Notes under the pieces: generated by a model
The model's database searches: none
The model's input: only the letters and a program-made list of their open reading frames with translations
Told to the model about the DNA's origin: nothing
Shown here: piece after piece, positions 26,863-35,240 of the stretch
How positions within the stretch are numbered: position 1 is the first letter of the stretch
How the letters are laid out: each line of letters begins with the position of its first letter
Translations under genes and position numbers: made by a program
Assembly: GCA_028718545.1 (NCBI GenBank)
Contig: JAQULT010000009.1
Coordinates: 1 to 47,237, forward strand
DNA length: 47,237 nucleotides
Source: Fidelibacterota bacterium
Lineage (GTDB): Bacteria > Fidelibacterota > Fidelibacteria > Fidelibacterales > Fidelibacteraceae
Direction of reading: 5' to 3'

Positions 26863-29841
26863 ATGAAAAAGGTTTTTTCTAAAATTTCTGTTATAAAGTA
26901 TTTTGTTGTTTTTATCATGTTGGTTTTTGGGTGAAATTTATTTTCTGAAGAATTGCTATTAGAAAACAAAGATTTGTCTATCGATGCTCGTATCAATAAG
27001 GTTAATCAATTGATTTTAGAGAAAGGATTAAGATGGGAAGCGGGGAAATCATCAATATCTAATTTAAGTCCAGAAGAATTTAAAAATATTAGTTCAGGTG
27101 ATATTGGTAGTATTGAAAATGTTCTCCGAAATGATAATGGGGAGCCACAAAATGTCATATATCTTCCATCGACAATTCCAAATTGGAAAGACTACATGAG
27201 TGAAGTAGAGCTTCAAGAATATAATAATTGTTGGGCACACGCAGTTACTGGTGTTATTGAAGGATTGGTTAATTATTATAAGGAATCTAATACTGGTATT
27301 GATCTTGATGAAATGTTTTTAACTGATAGCATTGATTGTGCATGTTGTGGAAGAAATGGAGGCATCCCAGAATGTGGTTTTAGATTTATAAAAGATCACA
27401 AAATTAGATCCGAACAAAACTTGAATACTGGTGTTAATTATGACAACGGTTATTTTACTATTTCAAGTTATAATGTACAATCACCAACAACTTCAAATTC
27501 AATAAAAGCTGCACTTGCATCTAGCCCTGTATATGCGTCAATGTATATTTACCCTGATTTTCAAGATTACGCAAGTGGTATTTATGAAAATACTTATGGC
27601 ACATGTATCGGTTCACATGGAGTTATAATTGTTGGATATAATGATAGTGAAGGTTATTGGATTTGTAAAAACTCTTGGGGAGAAGATTGGGGAATAGATG
27701 GATATTTTTATATTGCATATGGCGAATGTGGTATTGATTCAAGACGTTGTGGATCTGCATCTGTAAATAGTGATAGTTGTTTGTCGAAAATCACTCCATT
27801 ACTTATAAATGATTTAACTGAAGCTATAAATTATAGTTTCAGAAAATATGAGGATGCATACTTCGTATCAGGTTCACAGACTATGTCAGCCACTCCCAAT
27901 TCAATTATTACTAATTCAGCTTTTCATATTAAATCAAATGCGACGTTGAACTTCAATCAATACTCTATTTTAACCTCTGGAGGTTCAATTTATATTTCAA
28001 ATGGAGCATCACTAGTACCTGATATTCGATTGATGAATGGTACGTTAATTGATGGGCTGTATCCAAATTTAGTATCGGCATTTGATATGGGTTCAACAGT
28101 TGAGATTCATAATGATTTAACAATGAGTGATAATTATACGCTACCATCAGGTAAAACCTTAAAAGTATTAAAGAATTCAGATATTAAATTCCCACCAGGA
28201 AAGTATTTAAACGTTAACGGTACCCTGAACGCTGATGGTGCTAATTTCACCAGCACATCCGGAACATGGGGCGGCATTAAATTTCAAAGCGGTAGCAGCG
28301 GTTGCTTAAGAAATATTGAAGTTTCCAATGCCTTATATGGGTTGTACTTTAATAATGCCAGTCAGGACAGTGCAAATCCCGCGATTCGTCTGGGTCCATC
28401 TTTTATCCAGAATTGCTCTAATTACGGAATATATATCTATAACAGCTCACCAAGAATCGACTCTTGCTGGGTGTTTGATGAACCAATATATATTAATAAT
28501 GGACATCCTCACATCACCCAAGGATATTTCGACGACTGGGCTTCATATGGACAATCTGTGACATTATACAGCGCATCGCCGACATTTTATAAAAACGAGA
28601 TCATTTCCACTCAAGCGCAAGTAACAATTATGGCAACAAACGGTAGTGATCCGTATTTTGGCAAAAATCCGCCGGGACTTAATTTATTAAGTGCAGATGA
28701 ATATGCAGAGGGAGTTATCTGGGCCCTTTCAAGTTCACATCCTGTTTTAGGAGATGTAATGGATGATCCTCCTGGTTGGCCGCCACCGCCTTATTATGGA
28801 ACTCAAAATGCCATTATCGGAGGATTGTGTGCATCACCGGCATATGCAGATGCAACGTCATCAATAAAAGCCCAATACTGTTGGTGGGGACAAACACCAC
28901 CACCTGATTGTTATGGTAATGTTAACCACTTATATCACATGACATCAGCCCCGCCCAATGTGGGCAGTAGTTTTTATAAAAGCGTATCTACTCCCTTAGA
29001 AATAAACGTTTTTGAAGATAGCAGTAGGGTAGTAGCAAATTCAATGTTAACTATAGCTGGCGAGAAAACCAGAGAGGGTGATTACGCTTCTGCCAGAGAA
29101 CTTTTGTCAGAGGTGATCACCCGTTATCAGGCTTCATCTTATGCGCATAAAGCTTTGAGTCTTGGAGTCCGCTTGTGCATCCAGCATAAAGAAAAGGATG
29201 TAATCGCTTTCATAGATGACCTCCTTAATAATGTTCAGGATAAGACATTGAAAGCTGCTATAAAATCAAGAAAGATATCTCATTTAAGGCATCAGCAAAG
29301 AATTAATGAAGCAATAGCCATATCAGAGGAAATGCTGAAAGAAAACGCCGACACCGAATATGAGCTTTACGCCCTGTTCGATCTGTTTAATTATCATCAT
29401 AAAGATTTGAATAATAATGAATTAGCAGATGAATATTTGTCTCAATTAAAAGATAAATATCCTGATAATAATTTGACTATGATAGCCAGATCTGATGTTG
29501 GTGAAGATATTTCCAATATAAAACTGGCAAAACGCGTGCTTCCGGAAGAGCCCCTTATTGAACAAGAAACGATCCTGCCGGAGGCATTTGCCCTGCATCA
29601 CGCCTATCCCAACCCTTTCAATCCTTCGACCTGCATACGTGTTGAGCTTCCCGAATCCGGCGAGCTTGTCCTGGATATTCTGGATATCCGCGGCAGGGTC
29701 GTGGATCGTATGCTGTTAAATAAACCGGCCGGCACGCATGAGATCCCTTATGCTCCGAAACAATTATCCACCGGTATCTACTTCATCCGCGCCCGTTTCA
29801 AAGATCAGATACAGATGCGGAAGATCATGTATTTGAAGTAA
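26863..29841 (+). pseudogene. Papain-like (C1A) T9SS-exported protease with in-frame TGA in the signal peptide
   Basis: A frame of 992 codons opens with a perfect GAAGGAGAAA ribosome site and ATG at 26863, giving MKKVFSKISVIKYFVVFIMLVFG, then TGA at 26932, then NLFSEE and an intact 969-residue remainder. Parts: C1A papain domain (about 100-300; Cys123 in NNCWAHAV, His252 in GSHGVIIVGYN, Asn270 in KNSWGEDWG), right-handed beta-helix (about 340-700), CWWGQTPPP motif, TPR-like helices (about 725-880) and a T9SS sorting domain (HHAYPNPFNPS to the end). Without the TGA it would be a secreted surface cysteine protease. A nonsense mutation (TGG to TGA), readthrough, or a base error are all possible; an alternative start at 26953 (TTG) would lose export. 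Confidence 0.82.
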
Positions 29842-29860
29842 TATCTAAAATGAGAACAAC

Positions 29861-29888
29861 AAAAAGCTCCTCTGCGGGGGCTTTTTTT
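29861..29888 (+). terminator. Terminator of the papain-like unit
   Basis: AAAAAGCTCC and GGGGGCTTTTTTT form a stem with a short loop and a strong T-run. The same terminator, almost base for base, lies after the 1086-residue gene at 39613. Confidence 0.9.
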
Positions 29889-29923
29889 ATTTGTCCGGAA
29901 ATTCTTTTTACGATATAGGGCCC

Positions 29924-29986
29924 GTGGATATGTTTCCCCACACCGCGCATATCGAAAGCGTTGCGCTGCTGGCGATGAAAAAATGA
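29924..29986 (+). pseudogene. rlmD 3'-end relic
   Basis: Twenty codons plus stop reading VDMFPHTAHIESVALLAMKK, matching the RlmD C-terminus (VDMFPHTAHIESVALLLGGE). No more of rlmD precedes it except perhaps three codons (IGP). It immediately precedes cassette B. Confidence 0.9.
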
Positions 29987-30327
29987 ATTTGGGCACGCAA
30001 TAGAGTAATCATATTTCCCCCATTGCGCCGCGAAGCGGAGAAATAAAGACAAGGGGAATATTGATCGGCGGCCCGCATGAAAACACCCGGATCGTGTTGC
30101 ATCATTCCAATTTAATTGTATGAATATATATATGATATCCTTATAAAAAACAAAACAATTGACAATATCTTTTATATGCATTATACTTTACCAGAGATAC
30201 TTAAATAAATACCGGCCATGGAAAATAAAATGTACATGGATTGTTGGTTGATAGTGAAGGGCGTTCACTATTGTGCCTGTAGGCGTTAAGGACAATTTTT
30301 AGCATGAAGGGATACCAAGCACAATGA
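29987..30327 (+). repeat. Promoter-leader cassette, copy B
   Basis: From TTTGGGCACGCAATAG through a structured left part (CCCC...CCGCGAAGCGG...GGGG, 30018-30057) to the promoter and leader. The hairpin is 30252-30270. The long leader ORF found in C and D is frameshifted by single-base differences; the seven-codon ORF MKGYQAQ is 30304-30327. Confidence 0.92.
30159..30187 (+). promoter_or_regulatory. Sigma70 promoter, cassette B
   Basis: TTGACA (30159-30164), 17 bp, TATACT (30182-30187). It would drive the 273-residue protein and the broken metzincin. Confidence 0.85.
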
Positions 30328-30355
30328 CAATGCTTTTTGTATTCTGTAAATTACA

Positions 30356-30586
30356 ATGTTTAATAAATACAATGAGGCAAAATGGGAAGCAGTCATCGGC
30401 ATTGTCAGGTGTTGGAGTCATGGAAGGGACGTTTGTCCAAAGGACAATAAAATAATGTACGCACCTGTCGTAATAAATGCTCAGATTATAAACCGGGGAA
30501 ATGGGATGTGTCTCTTAATTTACAATGAAATTTGTCCAATTAACTTTGAAGACGTTCAGTTGCACTTACTTGTTGAATTCAGGTAA
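30356..30586 (+). CDS. Possible 76-residue ORF in the long leader (copy B)
   Basis: An open frame of 76 codons, identical to 40107-40337. No signal peptide or known motif and no convincing ribosome site. Because the surrounding noncoding DNA is equally identical, its conservation is not evidence of coding. The same stretch holds a small hairpin (TTGTCC/GGACAA, 30433-30447). It may simply be part of an about 450-base leader. Confidence 0.2.
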   Translation: MFNKYNEAKWEAVIGIVRCWSHGRDVCPKDNKIMYAPVVINAQIINRGNGMCLLIYNEICPINFEDVQLHLLVEFR

Positions 30587-30638
30587 TAAATAATATTGTA
30601 TAATGGAATATGTATAATAAACAAAATCAGAGGTCAGA

Positions 30639-31460
30639 ATGAAGAATGTATCATTTGCTTTGCGCAAAATAATTCGTTTAGTATTGCTTGTGCTAATTTC
30701 AAGCATGGTGCTTTTTGCACAAGGAAAAAATTATTCTGTGAACGAAGGGCTACCTACAATTAAGAATTACCCTGAAGAGATTCAATCTTTTGATTCAATA
30801 AAAACATATTATTTTAATAACTGTTTTGAATCTAAAAATAAGATGAAATTAAAAAAGGATATACCTGATGAATTTATAAAGGAATTTGCGGGCTATTTAA
30901 CTGATTTTTATATTCAGTACACTAATCTTGAAAAAAAAGGGTTTAAATATCAATATATGAAGGAGTCATATGGAATAGGAGTGGAAATGATGAACAAATT
31001 ATATAATTTGCCCTATCCCTGGAATATAATGATGCTAACACAAGGATTTGCTTTAGCAAAAATTGTTGATGATAGAAAAATGCCTAAGAAAAATGGTTTA
31101 CATCCTCCTAATGCTGCTTTTGAATATGTTTTGGAGGCTTTAGTTATAGAAGATATTTTTAATTCTCATAAAGCTGATACGATTTATATTAGGCATAACG
31201 AACCAATTATAGAAAAATACTCTGAATATTCTGAAATGTATATTTTAATTTCGTTTAAGCCTGGAGGAACCATTCAACGTGCTGACTCAGTCCAAAATAT
31301 ATATGTAATTGGTGGTAATAATGAATTCATGTTTGTTGAAAATGATAAGATTTATGATCCGAATAATATTATAAAAGAGAATAATAAAGGATATATCAAA
31401 TTTAAAGAGGATCTTTATAGTGTTTTACCAAAAAACAGCAAATTAAGGAAACAAAAATGA
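30639..31460 (+). CDS. Exported protein of unknown family (paralogue of 40390)
   Basis: A 273-residue protein with a Sec signal peptide (FALRKIIRLVLLVLISS, cleavage near FAQ). I do not recognise the family. It is a clear paralogue of the protein at 40390: both share GFKYxYMKESY, NLPYPWN, GFALAKI, IRHNEPI/VRHNEPI and DPNNIIKE. Signal-peptide codons are identical at DNA level between the two, mature parts diverge strongly. GAGGT precedes the ATG. Its stop overlaps the following gene (ATGA), a broken metzincin, so it may be a leftover partner without its protease. Confidence 0.75.
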   Translation: MKNVSFALRKIIRLVLLVLISSMVLFAQGKNYSVNEGLPTIKNYPEEIQSFDSIKTYYFNNCFESKNKMKLKKDIPDEFIKEFAGYLTDFYIQYTNLEKKGFKYQYMKESYGIGVEMMNKLYNLPYPWNIMMLTQGFALAKIVDDRKMPKKNGLHPPNAAFEYVLEALVIEDIFNSHKADTIYIRHNEPIIEKYSEYSEMYILISFKPGGTIQRADSVQNIYVIGGNNEFMFVENDKIYDPNNIIKENNKGYIKFKEDLYSVLPKNSKLRKQK

Positions 31461-32029
31461 GAATAATAATAATAATTGTAATACTAATTTTATTTTCTGT
31501 TACAGCATATAGTATAGACTTATACCCATATTATTTAAGATTTGCACCTAATAATGGTAATGGTTTTATATACAGAGATTCATGTTATACAGTTGAAAAT
31601 TTAGAGAATTGGAAAACATACTATACGCTTTTTTATGAATTTTGGTATTCACCTTTTCTTTTCCCTATACAAATTGATTATGAGCTACTTGATAACCCTT
31701 TAATGCCTCAATTATCTGATATACCAAGAGAACAAGCAAAATATGCCGCTGATGATGCATTAGAGAAATGGAATGAGGTGTTTGATAATTTAGATATATT
31801 TCAGGAATTCGATAGTACAATAACTTATGGAATTCAAATTTAGGTAGTTGGTGCTTTAGAAGATTATCCTTTTCTGACAAATGTATCTTGGAGTGGCCAG
31901 GCTACTTTATGTATTAATAGTTTTTCAATAGAATTGACCCGATCGTATTTTTTTTGTGATTATTTATCGTCTGTTGATCCTCCCTTAAGATTAAGCAACA
32001 TTTTTTCTGTAAAAAGGACTAAGGTTTAG
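31457..32029 (+). pseudogene. Broken metzincin: TAG nonsense codon and lost catalytic half
   Basis: The first 128 codons (signal peptide, DLYPYYLRF..., DALEKWNEV) match the intact metzincin at 41202. At 31841 a TAG stands where the paralogue has Trp (IQI-stop-VVGALEDYP against IQIWVFDDLQNYP). In the same frame similarity continues (CINSFSI, CDYLSSVDPPL) to about 31990 and then stops before the HExxH zinc motif. The gene was therefore inactivated by a nonsense mutation and truncation. It overlaps the preceding unknown gene by ATGA, as the intact pair does. Confidence 0.85.
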
Positions 32030-32072
32030 GATTTCAAATTCAGTTTCAAAGCTCATATATTTTCTCCCTGTC

Positions 32073-32384
32073 ATCCTGAACTTGTTTCAGGATCTGCGAT
32101 TTTCTTGCTTCCGGACAACTTTATCCCTATTCAACACCTCCGGTGTTCTTATTATTAGAAAACCTTTTCTATGCTATTGGATCCCTGCCGGGATCGCTTG
32201 AATGTTGAATCTTGAATTTTAAATCGGCTGAAATTGCCTGTTCAACCCCGCTGGTGTTGCTGTTTGTTTTATTCCCTTTTCTATTGGTATTTGTCCCCTG
32301 TCGGGGACGCGAAGATCCTTGCTTTACTAAGCACTTCCCCTCTCAGCGCCCAGCCTGTCCGCCGAAGCCCCGATTGATCGGGGC
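32073..32384. repeat. Cluster of six short palindromes
   Basis: ATCCTGAA/TTCAGGAT (32073-32093), AACACC/GGTGTT (32133-32147), GATCCC/GGGATC (32180-32195), CAACCCC/GGTGTTG (32243-32259), GTCCCC/GGGGAC (32293-32308) and GCCCCGAT/ATCGGGGC (32367-32384), at about 50-80 base spacing. Stems differ in sequence, though two share a TTCAAC-type flank. The gap 32030-32472 holds no convincing gene. Confidence 0.7.
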
Positions 32385-32461
32385 GCAGGAGGATGCCCAG
32401 CGCTCCGGCTATGTGTCGGTTTGACGATCTTTTAAATTCTTTGCTTTTAATTTCATACAAA

Positions 32462-32478
32462 ATGCATAATTTATGCAT
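32462..32478. promoter_or_regulatory. Perfect palindrome over the CNNM start
   Basis: ATGCATAA-T-TTATGCAT spans the first possible start codon of the CNNM gene (ATG at 32473 or 32479). It could be an operator or limit translation when folded. Confidence 0.35.
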
Positions 32479-33132
32479 ATGATAACCGAACTGATACTTG
32501 CCCTTAGCGGTCTGGTGCTTTCTGCCTACTTCAGCGCCTCAGAGATCGCGGTGATCACCGCCAGTCCCCTGCAGCTGAAGAAATGGCATACCGAAAAAAA
32601 ACCTTTTTCGCACATGGCGGTACAAATGTACGAAAACCGCCAGCATTATGTCACGCTCATTCTGGTCGGCAACAACCTGACCAACATTATTACCACGACT
32701 TTTGCCAGTATCCTTTTTACGCGTTACGGGCTCTTTAACTGGTGGCAAACGACCCTGATCATCTCTGCGGTGATTCTGCTGTTCGGCGAGGTGATCCCAA
32801 AATCCCTTGTCCGTGTAAAGCCCAACGCCTATCTGCTTTTTTCCTCGGCGCTGATCGGCATTCTTGGCTATCTGCTGCAGCCGGTGGCCCGCATGTTCGA
32901 GGCGATGACCCGCAAACTGATGCGGCTTTTCCGCAGCAAACAGGAGCCCATGAATATCATCATCCGCCGCGAGGAGATCGAGCAGAGTATTTATGAAAGC
33001 TACGAAAGCGGTGTCCTGAACGACGCCAAGAAAAAATATATCGACAACGTCTTCGATTTTTCCGATACGGATGCCGGTGAGATCATAACGCCCCGCACCG
33101 ATATCGTGGCGCTGCTGGTGGCAAAAAAATGA
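32473..33132 (+). pseudogene. CNNM/CorC-type membrane protein truncated in its first CBS domain
   Basis: 219 residues: a DUF21/CNNM membrane domain (about 1-150; YFSASEIAVITASPLQLKKW, LVGNNLTNIITTTFAS, FGEVIPKSLVRVKPN), a linker helix, and the beginning of the CBS pair (FDFSDTDAGEIITPRTDIVALL). Full-length members have about 400 or more residues. The frame ends at VAKK-stop exactly where cassette C begins, and the last bases resemble the rlmD relic end (GCGCTGCTGG...AAAAAATGAATTT). Its codon use is GC-rich, like the first half, so it is a core gene cut by the cassette. The membrane domain may still be made. Confidence 0.85.
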
Positions 33133-33473
33133 ATTTAGTCACGCAATAAAATAATCATATTTCCCCTTTGCGCCGCGAAGCGGAGAAATAAAGACAAGGG
33201 GAATATTGATCGGCGGCCCGCATGAAAACACCCGGATCGTGTTGCATCATTCCAATTTAATTGTATGAATATATATATGATATCCTTATAAAAAACAAAA
33301 CAATTGACAATATCTTTTATATGCATTATACTTTACCAGAGATACTTAATAAATACTGGCCATGGAAAATAAAATGTACATGGACTGTTGGTTAGATAGT
33401 AAGCGGGGCTTTACTATTATGCCTGTAGGCCTTAGGGTCAATTATTAGAATGAAGGGATACCAAGCACAATGA
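33133..33473 (+). repeat. Promoter-leader cassette, copy C
   Basis: From TTTAGTCACGCAATAAAATA to the seven-codon ORF MKGYQAQ (33450-33473). The hairpin is 33397-33416. A 28-codon leader ORF (33362-33448) is open here; it ends VGLRVNY. The seven-codon ORF's stop overlaps the lipoprotein start (ATGA). Confidence 0.92.
33304..33332 (+). promoter_or_regulatory. Sigma70 promoter, cassette C
   Basis: TTGACA (33304-33309), 17 bp, TATACT (33327-33332). It probably serves both tandem lipoprotein units up to the 1086-residue gene, since the second unit kept only the last about 30 bases of the leader. Confidence 0.85.
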
Positions 33474-34543
33474 GAATTCTGAAATTATTTTTGTTAACGG
33501 CAGGGTTGTCTTTGCTTGTATTGGCTTCCTGCGATCTGTTCATTCCCAAAACGGAGCCGGGCAGCCGCAATTATGAATGGACGCTGGATACGCTTTATAT
33601 GCCGATGAATTATATCAGTTCGGTCTGGGGCGCCTCGCCCGATGACGTATGGGCGGTTGGTGCGGGGGGAACGGAGTACGACCGACTGCTGCATTATGAC
33701 GGTACCCAATGGTCGACATACACGAATGAAATTATCTGGTGTGATGGTAGAATAATTTTTGGATTTTGCGCGGATGATATATGGATGGGCGGGCAGGCAG
33801 GCTGGTTAGAACGTGGCGCGGGGATATGGCATTATGACGGCCAACAATGGAAACAGCATTATGTGTACAGCCCGGAAGAACCCTATCGTGCAATCTATAT
33901 TCATGATATATGGGGAAGTTCACCCGATAATGTATATGCCTGCGGCTTAAGGACGTTTTACGATGAAACGAACATTTTTTTGTGTAAGGGATTTGTATTG
34001 CATTACGATGGGACTGCGTGGCGTGAATTAGCACGGGCGGATTTCAATTCACAATTCCTTAGAGTTCGAAATGAAAATGAAATTGTTTATGTTACGTCAT
34101 ACACTATTGATCCGGATACACTTAGCGGTGGTGATTATGAATTTTATCAAGTAAAAAATGATAGCAGTTTTTATAAAATAGGTTCTTATAAGGAAAGTAA
34201 AATTCGCTGGATTGGTTTAAGCAGCATTGATGAAAAGGTTTATTTAACAATAGGACAAAATGCATATCGATATAAGAAAAATAAATTTAAACATTTTCTG
34301 TATGTGGATAATGAAAAATTTTACAATAATGTTTATGGTCGGTCAGAAAATGATGTATTTCTGAGTATGCGTGATGGCATAATGCATTACAATGGCGAGG
34401 ACATAGAATATATTTATGAATCCCCGTCGAATGATATGGATATTTTTGGAACTCCATTAATACTCGAAAATGATATATTCTATTCAGTGCGCTATCCGGG
34501 TTTTAATGAATTGGTTTTACATGGACGGTTAGTTGAAGAGTAA
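33470..34543 (+). CDS. Beta-propeller-like lipoprotein (tandem copy 1)
   Basis: A 357-residue lipoprotein; the signal peptide ends in VLASC (Cys near 21). Mature repeats of the form SSVWGASPDDVWAVG ... LLHYDGTQW occur several times (VWGASPDDVWAVG, FGFCADDIWMGG, IWGSSPDNVYACG), suggesting a beta-propeller of about 45-residue blades. It is a paralogue of 35237; similarity falls from near identity at the 5' end to weak at the 3' end, and base composition shifts from mixed to AT-rich along the gene. Its start overlaps the stop of the leader ORF MKGYQAQ. Confidence 0.82.
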   Translation: MRILKLFLLTAGLSLLVLASCDLFIPKTEPGSRNYEWTLDTLYMPMNYISSVWGASPDDVWAVGAGGTEYDRLLHYDGTQWSTYTNEIIWCDGRIIFGFCADDIWMGGQAGWLERGAGIWHYDGQQWKQHYVYSPEEPYRAIYIHDIWGSSPDNVYACGLRTFYDETNIFLCKGFVLHYDGTAWRELARADFNSQFLRVRNENEIVYVTSYTIDPDTLSGGDYEFYQVKNDSSFYKIGSYKESKIRWIGLSSIDEKVYLTIGQNAYRYKKNKFKHFLYVDNEKFYNNVYGRSENDVFLSMRDGIMHYNGEDIEYIYESPSNDMDIFGTPLILENDIFYSVRYPGFNELVLHGRLVEE

Positions 34544-34588
34544 AGCAAATTGGATGATAATATTTAAAATTAAAACAGGAGCAAAATC

Positions 34589-35215
34589 ATGAAGAAGTTC
34601 AATTTGATTTGTCTTGGCTTTTTTTCAATTAGTAGCCTGATTGCGGCAACAACTCAAACGATCTATCTTAATTTCTATGAACAAGTTATTATCAGACAAA
34701 AAGATGGAGAATCGTATTCCAGGCAATACTCTGAGGGGATAGGTAAAGATACCATTCCACAATATCCCCTTGGTACATTCATTTATAGAAGTGTTTTTAA
34801 GTTTGATCTATCAGATATTGATAATCATGCGATTATTAATTCGGTTACTGTATATACTAATTGTAGCGGATCAGGATATACTTTTAGGCTTACCAAAATT
34901 TCATCATTAAGCCCGGGTGATAGTGAAATATGGAATGATATTGGAGCCGGTACTGTGTTATGTTCTGGACTTGATTATGGTACTAATGTGACTAATTCCG
35001 ATGCGTTAAAAACAGCGATACAGAACGCCCTGGTAAGTGATGAATTGATTGTTGGGGCCTTGTCTGAGGCAGAAACCACTATAGGATCAGCCTCTGATGT
35101 TTATATTCAGCTAGAAATCGAGTATACAGTACCTTTACTTAGTCTACAGGCGAAAAATGATTTATATGGCGTAAATGGAGGAAATATTGGTGTAGGGGTT
35201 AAGGACAATTTTTAG
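34589..35215 (+). pseudogene. Truncated DNRLRE-like secreted protein fused to leader sequence
   Basis: 208 residues: signal peptide (MKKFNLICLGFFSISSLIAA) and a beta-sandwich like the N-terminus of the 1086-residue protein (FKFDLSDIDNHAIINSVTVYT; FRLTKISSLSPGD; GALSEAETTIG; NDLYGVNGGNIGVGV). Where the long protein continues GVAVHPASP, this one ends KDNF-stop. The DNA from GTAGGGGTTAAGGACAAT on is the cassette leader, so the beta-helix, TPR and T9SS parts were lost by a recombination that kept the leader ORF's frame. It may still be exported but cannot use T9SS. Confidence 0.85.
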
Positions 35216-35240
35216 TATGAAGGGATACGAGGTACTATGA
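35198..35240 (+). repeat. Partial leader (last about 40 bases of the cassette)
   Basis: GTTAAGGACAATTTTTAG and the seven-codon ORF MKGYEVL (35217-35240), whose stop overlaps the lipoprotein start by ATGA. The promoter and hairpin are missing. Confidence 0.85.

Larger units (their letters stand above)
29527..30706 (+). repeat. Composite direct repeat, copy B (T9SS end to signal peptide)
   Basis: About 1.18 kb is nearly identical to 39279-40457: the coding end of the T9SS domain, terminator, rlmD-tail relic, promoter-leader cassette, a 76-codon ORF and the first about 22 codons of the next secreted protein. Divergence starts abruptly after the signal-peptide codons. The 3' coding part differs by scattered substitutions; the leader part looks almost unchanged apart from the hairpin region. 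Confidence 0.92.

Noticed and set aside
26932-26934. TGA recoded as Trp, Gly or selenocysteine
   Set aside because: TGA ends several ordinary genes here (for example 7949 and 33130), and no selenocysteine-type stem-loop is evident just after it.
29825-30181. Minus-strand open frame of 118 codons in cassette B (also 39577-39915 and a shorter one at 33135-33326)
   Set aside because: It runs antisense through the terminator, rlmD relic and promoter, has no ribosome site, and exists in several copies only because the cassette is repeated.
32073-32384. Possible CRISPR array
   Set aside because: The spaced palindromes differ in sequence, so there is no constant repeat; no cas genes are present.
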